Assembly (NCBI GenBank): GCA_024227135.1
Contig: JAAELC010000110.1
Span: forward strand, 1 to 34,589
DNA from: Gammaproteobacteria bacterium
GTDB lineage: Bacteria > Pseudomonadota > Gammaproteobacteria > Chromatiales > Chromatiaceae
Direction of reading: 5' to 3'
Length of the DNA: 34,589 bases
Below are positions 1-8,561 of the stretch, one piece after another. The translations under genes were made by a program, and so were the position numbers. Numbering within the stretch: the first letter of the stretch is position 1; every line of letters starts with the position of its first letter. The notes beneath the pieces were generated by a model, which was not told the origin of the DNA, did no database searches, and saw only the letters and a list, made by a program, of their open reading frames with translations.

Positions 1-61
1 GCAGACGACGTCCATGGACGGACTAGATTCACGCGAGGCAGGATGCCGGTAGTGATAGCTG

Positions 62-110
62 AGGTGAGAGACCAACAGGATGGGATGATTCATTTTTTCC
101 GCGGCCCTTA
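62..110 (-). repeat. Fragment of dispersed repeat family 2
   Basis: The right end reads TTTTTTCCGCGGCCCTTA, the same terminus as the complete copy ending near 19387. The preceding bases (gaccaa..aggatgggatgatt) are a diverged match to the reverse complement of the 26643 copy. The rest of the element is not recognisable here. Confidence 0.5.
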
Positions 111-133
111 AGTGGTCCAATGATCGTTAGAGG

Positions 134-275
134 GTAACTGCTCACCCCCCAGAGGTCCCCCCCCATGGGCGGTCTGTGGAGGAAGTGGCTTTGGCAGGGA
201 TGCCAAAGCCAAACCTGCAGGGAGGGTTTTACGGCGTCTTCCGCAACAGATTGCCCCTGCGGGGTGAGTAGTTAC
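134..275 (+). mobile_element. MITE-like element, family 1, copy A
   Basis: This 142-bp element begins GTAACTGCTCACCCC and ends GGGGTGAGTAGTTAC, so its 15-bp terminal inverted repeats differ at one base. The centre holds a perfect 10-bp hairpin (GGCTTTGGCA / TGCCAAAGCC, 4-nt loop). The flanking 8-mers are GTTAGAGG and ATTACAGG, a 6/8 match that fits a decayed 8-bp target duplication. It closely matches the copies at 10937, 19731 and 29551. It encodes no transposase, so any movement would depend on one supplied elsewhere. An open frame across it (165-401) is not a gene. Confidence 0.85.
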
Positions 276-857
276 ATTACAGGTTTGTGTTTCGGGAATG
301 CGGGTACGTCAAGTGGCTACCTGGCAATTACTGAACAGGCCAGACACTGCGCATCTGCTGCAGGCACAGGGCAAATTCATGCTAGTCGAAATATTGCCTG
401 AAAATCCATGGCATATCGCTTCACTAGAACGTAACCTGTTGATTATTAATGCTCTTTGCTTTGTGAAGTCCAGCTAAATTCAGATCATGAAGCAAGTCGC
501 TGAATTTGTTGGATAAGTTTAGTAGCGTAAATCCGCCGTGTGCAGGCAGCTGAATCGGGACATGGGTGATAAACAAGTGTTATAAATAGCGTGGTACCTG
601 GAGCCTGTCTGAAGCACGCTATACGCGGCACCGGATACGGTAGCAGCCTTTTTGAAAATGGGTTCTGGGCTGGCTGAGGCTAGATCATGCCTGCAGGTGG
701 GCTTCCCGGCATACCTGGATCGGGTTGCAATGATTACCAGGAAAGCAACCATCCGGAACGGTTGCGTCTTACCACAAACGCTGACAGACTCACAGCATCC
801 GTTATCTTATGTATTGGCGGAGTACCAGCAAAGACCAGCCGGGCAAGAGGAAGTTAT
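276..857. other. Intergenic region upstream of the oxidoreductase operon
   Basis: I see no convincing gene in this 580-bp stretch. Open frames beginning at 652 and 687 run toward the first operon gene, but they have no ribosome-binding site or recognisable protein content before 858. A weak promoter-like pair (GGGACA at 557-562, TATAAA at 581-586, 18-bp spacer) could drive the operon; this is only a sequence resemblance. Confidence 0.4.
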
Positions 858-2699
858 ATGTCAGATCACGAAATACGCGCGATACGACTCGACGAAGACG
901 AGGATTTCTCCAACACCCAGTCGTACGGGCAAAGGATCGTCACACCCGTTCGATTTTCCACCGATCCCCGTGACGTTGGCTGGGTCAGGGAGAATATACC
1001 CTGCCAGACAGCCTGTCCCGCTGACACCAACGTTCCAGCGTACATTCGCACCATCATGGAAGAACGCTACGGCCGTTCCTATGAATTGAACCGGCTTGCC
1101 AATGTCTTGCCGGGAGTCCTGGGCCGAATCTGTTCCCGTCCCTGCGAAACCGCTTGTCGCCACGGGTGGCCAGGAAATGGCGAACCGGTGGCAATCTGTC
1201 ATCTCAAACGCGCGGCAGGGGATCACAAGCAGGTCGGTCATCGCATCACGGAAAACCTCTATACCCCGACCGGTAAGAAAGTAGCCATCGTCGGTGCCGG
1301 ACCGGCCGGACTCGCGGCGGCTCATGATCTGACCACACTGGGGCACGACGTCACTATTTTTGAAAAAGAAGAAAGGCCAGGGGGCATGTTATCTTATGGC
1401 ATCCCGGAATTTCGCCTGCCCCGGGATCTGCTGCAGTTGGAAATCCATAACACTATCCGCCTGGGTGTGGATCTGAAAACTGGTGTCAGCATCGGTAGCG
1501 GGCCCGACGACACGCCGGTCACGGAACTTCTCAATGCGTATGACGCGGTGCTGCTGACTACCGGTTGTGCAGCTGCCATTCCTCTGCCTCTGCGCACGGT
1601 TGATGCAGGAGACGACGTATCAACCCACATAAATAATGTAGAAAATGGCCTTGATTTTCTGATGGAACTGCATCGGGGGGAACAGAAAGAGGTCGGAAAG
1701 CGGGTGGCTGTGGTCGGTGCAGGGTTTACGGCCCTCGACTGCTCCAGAGTGGCCAAAAGACTGGGTGCCGAAGAGGTCACGATCCATATACGTACCACCG
1801 AGGAGTACATCCCGGTGACCAAGGAAGAGATTCACGAGGCCAAGCGGGAGGGTGTCATCATTCATGGATTGCGCACCCCGGTCGAACTGCTGATCGACGA
1901 TGCCGGTGTTTTCAAGGGTGTGAAGTTCGTGCAGAACCGGCTGGGGGGCTGGCGCAGCGGTGGAAGGCGACAGGCCATCCCCATCGATGGCTCCGAATTT
2001 GATGAGCCCTGCGATACGCTGCTGATCGCCATCGGCCAGAAGACGGTGACCGACATCCTGGACGTTCAGGTTGATCTGGACCGATGGGGCAATGTGCGTC
2101 TCGGTCAGGACGGTATGACCTCCGTACCCGGGCTTTTTTCCGCAGGGGATTTTGTTAACGGAGCCAGTACCGTCGTTGAAGCGGTAGGCCACGCCCGCAA
2201 CCTCTCGGTAAAGATAGATACCTGGCTGATGGGGCGGGAACGCCGCAAAAAAGTGGTAAAAATATCTTCCGTGGACGAGCCATTGAGACAACGCTCGTTC
2301 GACTTCATCCCCCGTCAGGAGATGCCCACCGAACCCCTCAGCGAACGCATAAACACTGACAACAAGGAGGTTGAAACCGGGTATGACTCCAATCTTGCCC
2401 TGGAAGAGGCCAAGCGTTGTTATCTGTGTTATCACAAGTACGAAATCGACATAGACAACTGCACCTATTGTCGGGCCTGTATCGAGGTGGCGCCACGAAA
2501 CTGCATCAAAATGGTGGATGGCGTGGAGCTCAAGGGAGACGGAACCTATGGTTCTCTCCACGAGGCCAGTGAATGGGACAAAGTGGGTGCCATCTGGATC
2601 GACAACAATGAATGTATACGTTGCGGTGCCTGCTTCAAAGTCTGCCCGACCAAATGTATCTCGATCACCCGAAACGAGATTTTTTATCAGGATCTATGA
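858..2699 (+). CDS. GltD-like FAD/NAD(P)-dependent oxidoreductase with N- and C-terminal iron-sulfur domains
   Basis: This is a 613-residue flavoprotein of the glutamate-synthase small-subunit family. Start 858 is chosen because AGAGGAAG lies just upstream and the conserved protein begins there, although the frame is open further back. Residues 45-130 form the N-terminal Fe-S domain (C49, C53, C92, C96, C100). VAIVGAGPAG (142-151) is the FAD-binding fold and VAVVGAGFTA (283-292) the NAD(P)-binding fold. Residues 521-600 form a ferredoxin-like tail. The second tail motif is complete (C586, C589, C592, C596). The first (C535, C538, C541) has Ala545 where the fourth Cys is expected. The gene is followed after 2 nt by another flavoprotein and then KorA and KorB, with no separate ferredoxin gene. 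I infer that it passes electrons between NAD(P)H and the 2-oxoacid oxidoreductase. The electron path is not shown by sequence. Confidence 0.9.
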   Translation: MSDHEIRAIRLDEDEDFSNTQSYGQRIVTPVRFSTDPRDVGWVRENIPCQTACPADTNVPAYIRTIMEERYGRSYELNRLANVLPGVLGRICSRPCETACRHGWPGNGEPVAICHLKRAAGDHKQVGHRITENLYTPTGKKVAIVGAGPAGLAAAHDLTTLGHDVTIFEKEERPGGMLSYGIPEFRLPRDLLQLEIHNTIRLGVDLKTGVSIGSGPDDTPVTELLNAYDAVLLTTGCAAAIPLPLRTVDAGDDVSTHINNVENGLDFLMELHRGEQKEVGKRVAVVGAGFTALDCSRVAKRLGAEEVTIHIRTTEEYIPVTKEEIHEAKREGVIIHGLRTPVELLIDDAGVFKGVKFVQNRLGGWRSGGRRQAIPIDGSEFDEPCDTLLIAIGQKTVTDILDVQVDLDRWGNVRLGQDGMTSVPGLFSAGDFVNGASTVVEAVGHARNLSVKIDTWLMGRERRKKVVKISSVDEPLRQRSFDFIPRQEMPTEPLSERINTDNKEVETGYDSNLALEEAKRCYLCYHKYEIDIDNCTYCRACIEVAPRNCIKMVDGVELKGDGTYGSLHEASEWDKVGAIWIDNNECIRCGACFKVCPTKCISITRNEIFYQDL

Positions 2700-2701
2700 C
2701 T

Positions 2702-3733
2702 ATGGCTTCCACCGAACACTATGTGATCATTGGCAACGGAGTCGCCGGCAACGAAGCCGCCTGCCACCTCAGACAACGGGATCCCGAAAGCCGGATAACC
2801 ATCATTACTGCGGGGCGGCTTCTGTTTTACAGCCGCTACGAACTGCCTCGGGTCTTTCACGAGTCCTGTGACTGGCGTGACTTTCTGGTCAATCCCATCG
2901 AATACTACGTAAAAAACCGCATCAACGTTCGGCGCAACAGTTTCGTCACCCATGTGGATGCCCATCGAAAGACCTTGAACCTGGCTCACAAGGAGGAAAT
3001 CTCTTACAGCCAGCTGCTGGTCGCAAGTGGCGGGGCATCCTACCTGCCTGCGGAGTTGAGCGATTTCGCTCCACTCCTGAATCATTTCAACCTCTATAGT
3101 GCGGCCTGCAAAGTACGGGATATCCTTCCCAGCAAGGGTAAGATCGTCATGCTGGGGGGAGACGTTCTGGGTCTCGACCTGGCGCGCAACCTGTTGAAAG
3201 AAGGTTACAAGATTATCCTGGTGGCCACTGAGCAGACCTTCTGGCCCCATCGGGTGGACTCGGATGAACGCGCGCTGTTTCTGGGTGCTCTAAGAGACAT
3301 GGGGGTGGAAGTCATCGAAGAGGTTAAGATCGAACAGATCCAGGAAGGGGCCCCCGGCATGTCGGCCCGGCACGTCATATTCGACGATGGCCGGGAAATT
3401 TTCGCAGATGTGGTGATGCCCTTTCTTGGCCTGCTGCCCGCTGCAGATTTCATGATGGGCTCCGGTGTGGATTTCGAACGTGGGCTGCTGGTAAGCACCA
3501 ACCTTCGCACCACCGATCAGAATATCTGGGCGGCCGGAGACGTCTGCCAGATCTGGTCATCCCAGGAGAACCAGTACCGCTTTTACTACGGGTGGAAAAA
3601 CGTCAAGAAAATGGGCGAAATCGCGGCAAGGAACATGACCGGTGACGACATTCTGTGGGAAACGGCCACCGATCATAAAATGTACCTCGATGAAAACAAA
3701 CAGATCATCTCACCCTATTGGGAACACGATTAG
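2702..3733 (+). CDS. FAD-dependent NAD(P) oxidoreductase (pyridine nucleotide-disulfide family)
   Basis: This 343-residue flavoprotein begins with a dinucleotide-binding motif, YVIIGNGVAGNEAA. It also has the C-terminal FAD-contacting WAAGDVCQ motif typical of Pyr_redox_2 enzymes. The middle nucleotide-binding motif is atypical (MLGGDVLGLDLA, where GxGxxG is expected), so NAD(P) binding may be altered. Start 2702 has AGGA nine bases upstream. An in-frame ATG at 2696 overlaps the previous stop and is an alternative. Its position between the GltD-like protein and KorA implies a role in electron transfer for that complex. There is no redox-active CxxC, so it is not a disulfide reductase of the usual kind. 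The exact acceptor is unknown. Confidence 0.85.
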   Translation: MASTEHYVIIGNGVAGNEAACHLRQRDPESRITIITAGRLLFYSRYELPRVFHESCDWRDFLVNPIEYYVKNRINVRRNSFVTHVDAHRKTLNLAHKEEISYSQLLVASGGASYLPAELSDFAPLLNHFNLYSAACKVRDILPSKGKIVMLGGDVLGLDLARNLLKEGYKIILVATEQTFWPHRVDSDERALFLGALRDMGVEVIEEVKIEQIQEGAPGMSARHVIFDDGREIFADVVMPFLGLLPAADFMMGSGVDFERGLLVSTNLRTTDQNIWAAGDVCQIWSSQENQYRFYYGWKNVKKMGEIAARNMTGDDILWETATDHKMYLDENKQIISPYWEHD

Positions 3734-3742
3734 AGTGCAAAA

Positions 3743-5530
3743 ATGACAGATACAGACATTCAGTTGATGTTTTGCGGCTCAGCAGGCGACGGCACCATAG
3801 CTGTGGGAGACATTTTCAAACGTGCCATGGCAAAAGCCGGGTATAAAGTGATCGCATTCGACATCTACCCCCCGGAGATCAGGGGGTTCGGCAAGTGCAT
3901 ATCCCGCGTTCGGGTCACATCCCGGCAGGCCTATTCCCTGAAACAGCAATCCGACGTGCTGGTGTCCCTAAACGATAGCTATGCGATCCCCCACGTGACC
4001 GAGATCAGGGATTTCGGCAGCGTGATATACGACCAGGCACCTATTGCACCGATGGCCGAGGGAGAACACATCTCGGGGCACCTGTTACCTGGCCAACTCC
4101 CTTACGGACTGCGCATACGGGAGATCAGCGACCAGACCACCGGTGGTTCCAAGTCCAAGAATATCGTTGCACTCGGCTATCTGGCGGGGTTGTATGGGAT
4201 AAAAGGGGATCCTTTTCATCAAATTATCCAGGAGAAGTTTCAGCACAAAGACCCGAGCATCAGCGAGACGAATCTGCGTGCCTTCGATACCTCCTACGAC
4301 GAAGGTGCATCGACTTTCCGTCTCGACTTCATCGAACTGGGTACTCCCGAGCGCCAGGATGTCGGTAATAAGGTACAGATGATGACCGGAAACGCTGCGG
4401 TGGTTCGGGGCTGCCTGGATGCGGGACTCAATAATTTCTTCGGTTACCCCATCACACCCGCGACGTCGATAATGGAATCCCTGGCCACCGAACTGCCTAG
4501 ACGCGGTGGTCGCATCGTGCAGACTGAAGACGAAATCTCTGCCATTGCCGCCACCATCGGTGCGGGTTATGCGGGAACCAGGGCGGCTACCGCCACATCC
4601 GGCCCTGGCCTGGCACTGATGATTGAGATGCTGGGGCTTGGTGTGATGGCAGAAGTACCCTCAGTGATTTTCTGTTCTCAGCGGGGCGGACCCTCCACCG
4701 GGATGCCGACAAAAACAGAACAATCCGATCTGCACCTGGCGGTGTACGGTGGCGCCGGGGATGCTCAACGCATCGTCCTGGCTCCTACCAACGTGGAGGG
4801 TGCATACAAGTGTGCCGGCAAAGCATTCGAAATGGCGGAAAAGTACCAGACACCGGTTATCGTACTGCTGGACCTGTACCTCTCGAACCGATATGAAACG
4901 GTGGTTCTCCCGCGGCAGAATCCCTTTGAAGCAGACAGTTCAAAGTACCGCTCCCACCTGGAGCGTGGCGTTGCTTACAACCGTTTTGCCCTGACCGAGG
5001 ACAATATCAGCCCCCGGACCATCCCGGGTGAGGAAGGCGGCATTCATACCATTACCGGGCTGGAACATAATGAAATGGGCAGACCCAACGATCAGATACA
5101 CAGCAAAATGAGTGAAAAGCGCCACAACAAACTGCTGCAGGCGTTCGATCATCCCGGGATCACCATACACAAGCGATTTGGTGGAGAAGGAAAGGTAGAC
5201 GTGGGAATCCTGGGTTGGGGATCCACATTCGGCGAGATATTCGAAGCCATGCTGATGGCCCAGGCAGAAGGCATCAACTGCTCGGCGATGAAAGTGGTGA
5301 TGCTCTCCCCGCTACCCAGCCAGCCGATCAAGGAGTTCTTCTCTGATTGCGGTGAAATCCTGATCCCCGAACTGAATTACGAGGGCCAGTTCGCCAATCT
5401 GGTCGCTTCAGCTGTTTCACAACCTTTCACACGCCTGAACCGGGTGCCTGGCGTACCGATGCAGGTCGAAGACATTCTGAACCAGATCAGGCATCTCGCC
5501 GATCGTGTCAAGTCGCCCACAGCGGCCTGA
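3743..5530 (+). CDS. korA: 2-oxoacid:ferredoxin oxidoreductase, fused gamma-alpha subunit
   Basis: This 595-residue protein is the large subunit of a CoA-acylating 2-oxoacid:acceptor oxidoreductase, most like 2-oxoglutarate:ferredoxin oxidoreductase. Residues 5-195 are the gamma domain (GSAGDGT at 12-18). Residues 210-595 are the alpha pyrimidine-binding part, with YPITP (235-239), SGPG (286-289) and GGPSTGMPTKTEQSDL (315-330). This two-subunit KorAB layout is typical of aerobic or microaerobic bacteria that use the enzyme in a reductive or modified TCA cycle. The gene begins 9 nt after the upstream flavoprotein gene and is followed by KorB. Substrate (2-oxoglutarate or another 2-oxoacid) and physiological direction are inferred from family resemblance. 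Confidence 0.92.
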   Translation: MTDTDIQLMFCGSAGDGTIAVGDIFKRAMAKAGYKVIAFDIYPPEIRGFGKCISRVRVTSRQAYSLKQQSDVLVSLNDSYAIPHVTEIRDFGSVIYDQAPIAPMAEGEHISGHLLPGQLPYGLRIREISDQTTGGSKSKNIVALGYLAGLYGIKGDPFHQIIQEKFQHKDPSISETNLRAFDTSYDEGASTFRLDFIELGTPERQDVGNKVQMMTGNAAVVRGCLDAGLNNFFGYPITPATSIMESLATELPRRGGRIVQTEDEISAIAATIGAGYAGTRAATATSGPGLALMIEMLGLGVMAEVPSVIFCSQRGGPSTGMPTKTEQSDLHLAVYGGAGDAQRIVLAPTNVEGAYKCAGKAFEMAEKYQTPVIVLLDLYLSNRYETVVLPRQNPFEADSSKYRSHLERGVAYNRFALTEDNISPRTIPGEEGGIHTITGLEHNEMGRPNDQIHSKMSEKRHNKLLQAFDHPGITIHKRFGGEGKVDVGILGWGSTFGEIFEAMLMAQAEGINCSAMKVVMLSPLPSQPIKEFFSDCGEILIPELNYEGQFANLVASAVSQPFTRLNRVPGVPMQVEDILNQIRHLADRVKSPTAA

Positions 5531-5574
5531 TGAACATACTCATTCAATATCGAGAGCTGACAAAGGATTAACCC

Positions 5575-6447
5575 ATGGGTAATCTCCGACAACCGGTTTA
5601 TCTGGAAGAAAAATTAGAACAGGTACGGGAAAGCGGGCGCCTCAATATACGCTCGAAATCACTTCCCACATGGTGCCCGGGTTGTGGTTACTTCAGTATC
5701 GTCGATGGCGTGACGATGGCGATCAACCATTTACAGATTCATCAGAAAGATGTGACGGTGGTTTCTGGTATCGGTTGCGCATCGCGCTTTCCTTTCTTTC
5801 TGGATACCTATGGATTCCATACGCTGCATGGCCGCACATTGCCGGTGGCAACCGGCATAAAAGTAGCCAATGATGCTCTCACCGTGCTGGCCATCGGAGG
5901 TGATGGAGATGCTTTTGCTATCGGTGGAGCCCATATCCCCCACGCAGCCAGACGCAATGTGGATATCACCTACCTGGTTTTTGACAATGGCATCTATGGC
6001 CTTACCAAAGGGCAGACCTCCCCCACATCGGTTTTAGGCTTTACCACCAGCACCTCCCCTTACGAGAATCAGGACCGGCCATTGAATCCCCTCCTGATGA
6101 TGCTGTCATACGACACCAGTTGGATCGGACAGAGTTACGCCGGCGACCCCAGACACCTGAGTGACATGATCACCCAGGCAATTGCTCACAGGGGCTTTTC
6201 CTATCTCCACATATTATCGCCCTGCGTCACCTTCGATAAGACGTCCAAAACCTATTCAAACCTGAAAGCCCAGGTTCAGCTGTTACCGGACGATCATGAC
6301 AGTTCCGACAAGATAGCTGCCATCAAACATGCCATGGATGTGGACAACCCTCCGATCGGCTTGTTTTACAAAGAGAACCGCCCCACTCTATCAGACAACC
6401 TGGATCTGATTGTCGATAAGGCCAGAGGACGTAACGCCCGTGCATAG
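5575..6447 (+). CDS. korB: 2-oxoacid:ferredoxin oxidoreductase, beta (TPP-binding) subunit
   Basis: This 290-residue protein carries the thiamine pyrophosphate and [4Fe-4S] sites of the enzyme. WCPGCG (33-38), GIGCASR (65-71) and SPC217 supply four likely cluster cysteines (C34, C37, C68, C217). GGDGDAFAIGGAH (108-120) with N138 and GLTKGQTSPTS (142-152) form the TPP/metal site and a signature shared by KorB proteins. AAAGGA upstream of 5575 supports the start. It lies 44 nt after korA and closes the operon. It has no fused ferredoxin, so electrons probably pass to the Fe-S domains of the first gene product or to a ferredoxin encoded elsewhere. Confidence 0.92.
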   Translation: MGNLRQPVYLEEKLEQVRESGRLNIRSKSLPTWCPGCGYFSIVDGVTMAINHLQIHQKDVTVVSGIGCASRFPFFLDTYGFHTLHGRTLPVATGIKVANDALTVLAIGGDGDAFAIGGAHIPHAARRNVDITYLVFDNGIYGLTKGQTSPTSVLGFTTSTSPYENQDRPLNPLLMMLSYDTSWIGQSYAGDPRHLSDMITQAIAHRGFSYLHILSPCVTFDKTSKTYSNLKAQVQLLPDDHDSSDKIAAIKHAMDVDNPPIGLFYKENRPTLSDNLDLIVDKARGRNARA

Positions 6448-6735
6448 ATAGCAGCACCGAAAAGATAGCATTGCTGAACAGTCCAGGATGGACTCAATCC
6501 GGGCTTCATCAGGAAATCCTGCTCAAGCCGGTATTCGAAGATGGCTATGTTTATCACACACTGATCAATCCGGATGCTCACTCGACGCCATCAACGGTGC
6601 ATTCATATACCCCTTGCCCCACTTCCATGGGTATAGCAGTGGAGTATTATTCGACGCTCCCAGTGGACCAACACGCGGTGTGCCCAATGGCTTCAGAAAG
6701 CGAGGGGGATCAGGATGCCGGCATACCGATCTGAA

Positions 6736-7062
6736 CTAATCATCGGAGAAAAGATCCGAAGGAAGCCGGCAGGACTGTCGACGATAGAGTCCTGCTTTGA
6801 TCAGCGGCCAGGCCTCGGAATAGGGCATGATGGACTCGTGGCGTGCCCGCCAATGGGCATCGATACCATCCCACCCGTTACCCTGAAACAAATAACCGCA
6901 CTCCGGGCAGATTTTTCTATCTCCCTTACCGAGCAGCTTAAGTACCGAGTGCTCAATCTGAAGTGCAGACTTGGATTCATCATTCACGGTATGCTGCATT
7001 TCAAGAATACGCCGGGCATGAAAAAGGATACGCTCTAATTCTGCCTTCATATCATTTATCAT
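6736..7062 (-). CDS. Small hypothetical protein with zinc-finger-like motif
   Basis: This 108-residue protein is not one I recognise. The N-terminal half is helical and charged (MINDMKAELERILF...). The second half contains ICPECGYLF followed by HWRARH, a CxxC...HxxxxH pattern compatible with a single zinc site. GAGGT lies 8 nt upstream of the start at 7062, which supports translation; an in-frame Met at residue 5 is an alternative. It lies opposite to korB and sprT and is probably transcribed alone. No membrane segment or signal peptide is visible. A regulatory or nucleic-acid-binding role is only a guess. Confidence 0.6.
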   Translation of the reverse strand: MINDMKAELERILFHARRILEMQHTVNDESKSALQIEHSVLKLLGKGDRKICPECGYLFQGNGWDGIDAHWRARHESIMPYSEAWPLIKAGLYRRQSCRLPSDLFSDD

Positions 7063-7486
7063 CGAGTGACCTCAGCATCTGGATACTCACTGGCAGCACC
7101 AGTACTCCTTCAATGTATACCGTCAGATGCAGCGTCTCCATGGGGCCTCCCGGTAACGTTCAGTACCCCCAGCAAATGACCATCCCACTTCCAGGAACCG
7201 GGGCCTGGCCAACGTGTATCGACCATTGCCCCCGGCAAATACCACTTCAACGGAGCACCAGCATTCAGTTGAACCAGTACATAGTACTCTAAAGATTAAA
7301 TCCGGATAAGCACAAACGCAACTGACCTGCCATTGACGTCTGACCCAAGCACGCCCCGGGTGAGCTGTCACCCCATCCTGCTGAAGCAGAATGTAAAGAT
7401 GACACCATCAGAGTCGGTGCGTGCTTTGAAAGCACGGATTTCCTGAATATAATGGTCTGTCGAGCACCCTCTCAATCCAACATTCA
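7063..7486. other. Gap with a Trp-rich minus-strand open frame
   Basis: No gene is certain here. On the minus strand a frame ending with a TGA at 7110-7112 and open back to about 7290 reads like protein, with W-x-W and Pro/Gly-rich turns (PGPGSWKWDGHLLGVLNV). Its only ATG is at 7226, giving 38 residues, and no ribosome-binding site is evident. It may be a decayed or very small gene lying upstream of the 6736-7062 gene. The plus-strand frame over the same bases looks less protein-like. Confidence 0.25.
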
Positions 7487-8056
7487 ATGCGTGAACAAGA
7501 GTATTCCAGGACCGTGTCATTTTCCCCACGCAGCACCGATGATCTACCGGCCCGACAAAAGGTTGTCGATAGCACATGCGTACTGTTACAGAAAGCAGAA
7601 TCTCATTACGAAACCACCATGCCGATGGTGACGATCCGTTTTGATCTGCGTGGCCATTCCGCGGGTATGGCCTGCTTTAGAGCAGGTACTGACCCATTGA
7701 TACGTTATAACGCACTGCTCCACTTCGAAAACCAGGAGGAATTTCTCTCTCAAACGGTCCCTCATGAAGTCGCCCATGTAGTCACCCGTGTCATTTGGGG
7801 ACCCCGTGTACAACCTCATGGTCTGGAATGGCAGTCGGTGATGGCATTATTCGGAGCTAAAGCCCAGCGGTGCCATGACTTTGACACCAGCCGCTCCAGG
7901 GCCCGCAGGCTAAAGCGTTTTACTTACCGCTGTTGTTGTGGAGAACACCAATTAACCAGTATCAGACACAATCGTGCACATGCCGGACAGGTCTATCTTT
8001 GCCGAAGTTGCGGCACTCCATTAAAACCTGGCGCTGGAAATCCCGCGAAAACCTGA
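7487..8056 (+). CDS. sprT: SprT family zinc metalloprotease
   Basis: This 189-residue protein aligns well with E. coli SprT over residues about 25-180. The zincin motif HEVAH (93-97) and the downstream His111 (PHGLEW) give the three metal ligands with catalytic Glu94. The C-terminal zinc ribbon is intact: YRCCCGEHQLTSIRHNR and then CRSC at 172-175. The N-terminus is about 20 residues longer than in E. coli, and no strong ribosome-binding site precedes the ATG at 7487, so the true start could be slightly downstream. Relatives include the eukaryotic SPRTN DNA-protein crosslink protease. The bacterial role is less certain. It appears monocistronic. Confidence 0.93.
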   Translation: MREQEYSRTVSFSPRSTDDLPARQKVVDSTCVLLQKAESHYETTMPMVTIRFDLRGHSAGMACFRAGTDPLIRYNALLHFENQEEFLSQTVPHEVAHVVTRVIWGPRVQPHGLEWQSVMALFGAKAQRCHDFDTSRSRARRLKRFTYRCCCGEHQLTSIRHNRAHAGQVYLCRSCGTPLKPGAGNPAKT

Positions 8057-8463
8057 CAGTCCAGGCACGACCAGCCAATCCGTGGAATAGCCATCCCCTG
8101 TATGAGGTGAGCATAACCCCATGGTAAATCCGGAAGGCGGTCGAAATGCAGCCCTTGCGATGCAAACCGGTAACACCCCATCAATCCTGGTCTATAATTT
8201 GATTCGATCTCACAGAGATTAGTATCGATATCGGCGATTTGAGAAGCCAGCCATCAAGCCGCCTCCCGGGATTGCGGCTGTTGCTGACCGACTGGCTTTT
8301 GCCAGTCTCGTTCCGGGGAAGGGGCTGAATACCAATCCACATGACTGGCCATGACTCCTTCAAGGTGATGTTCGCGGACGAAACTGTTAGATTTGAAGGA
8401 TTACCAGAATCCTGATGCCAGTCCCCCTGTTATGACGATGCCTTAAAATAGAATGTGAAATGA
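8057..8463. other. Intergenic region, no gene seen
   Basis: No open frame on either strand in this 400-bp stretch has a ribosome-binding site or recognisable protein content. It sits between sprT and a fragment of repeat family 2. Confidence 0.4.
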
Positions 8464-8527
8464 CTCAGGGCCACAAAAAAATACCCGGGCTTGTTCATCT
8501 TTTGGTCCAGGTCACTCGGCTCACTAA
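8464..8527 (+). repeat. Truncated copy of repeat family 2
   Basis: The stretch begins CTCAGGGCC and continues with TCATCTTTTGGTCCAGGT and CACTCGGCTCA, matching the first 65 or so bases of the 26643 copy with a few changes. Homology stops about 35 bp before the quinone oxidoreductase start, so the 5' leader of that gene abuts the fragment. Confidence 0.7.
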
Positions 8528-8561
8528 TCTTCCCTCCCTTACAGTTTGAAAGGCGATAGCA

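Noticed and set aside
165-401. Open frame of 78 residues across MITE copy A
   Set aside because: It starts inside the repeat, and similar frames appear at each copy, so it reflects the repeat sequence rather than a protein.
1620-2561. Long minus-strand frame of 313 residues opposite the GltD-like gene
   Set aside because: It mirrors the codon structure of the plus-strand gene, whose motifs are unambiguous, and has no recognisable domain.
6471-6739. Two overlapping plus-strand frames of 83 and 87 residues after korB
   Set aside because: Neither has a good ribosome-binding site or recognisable content. One reads partly protein-like (KPVFEDGYVYHTLINPDAH), but not enough to call.
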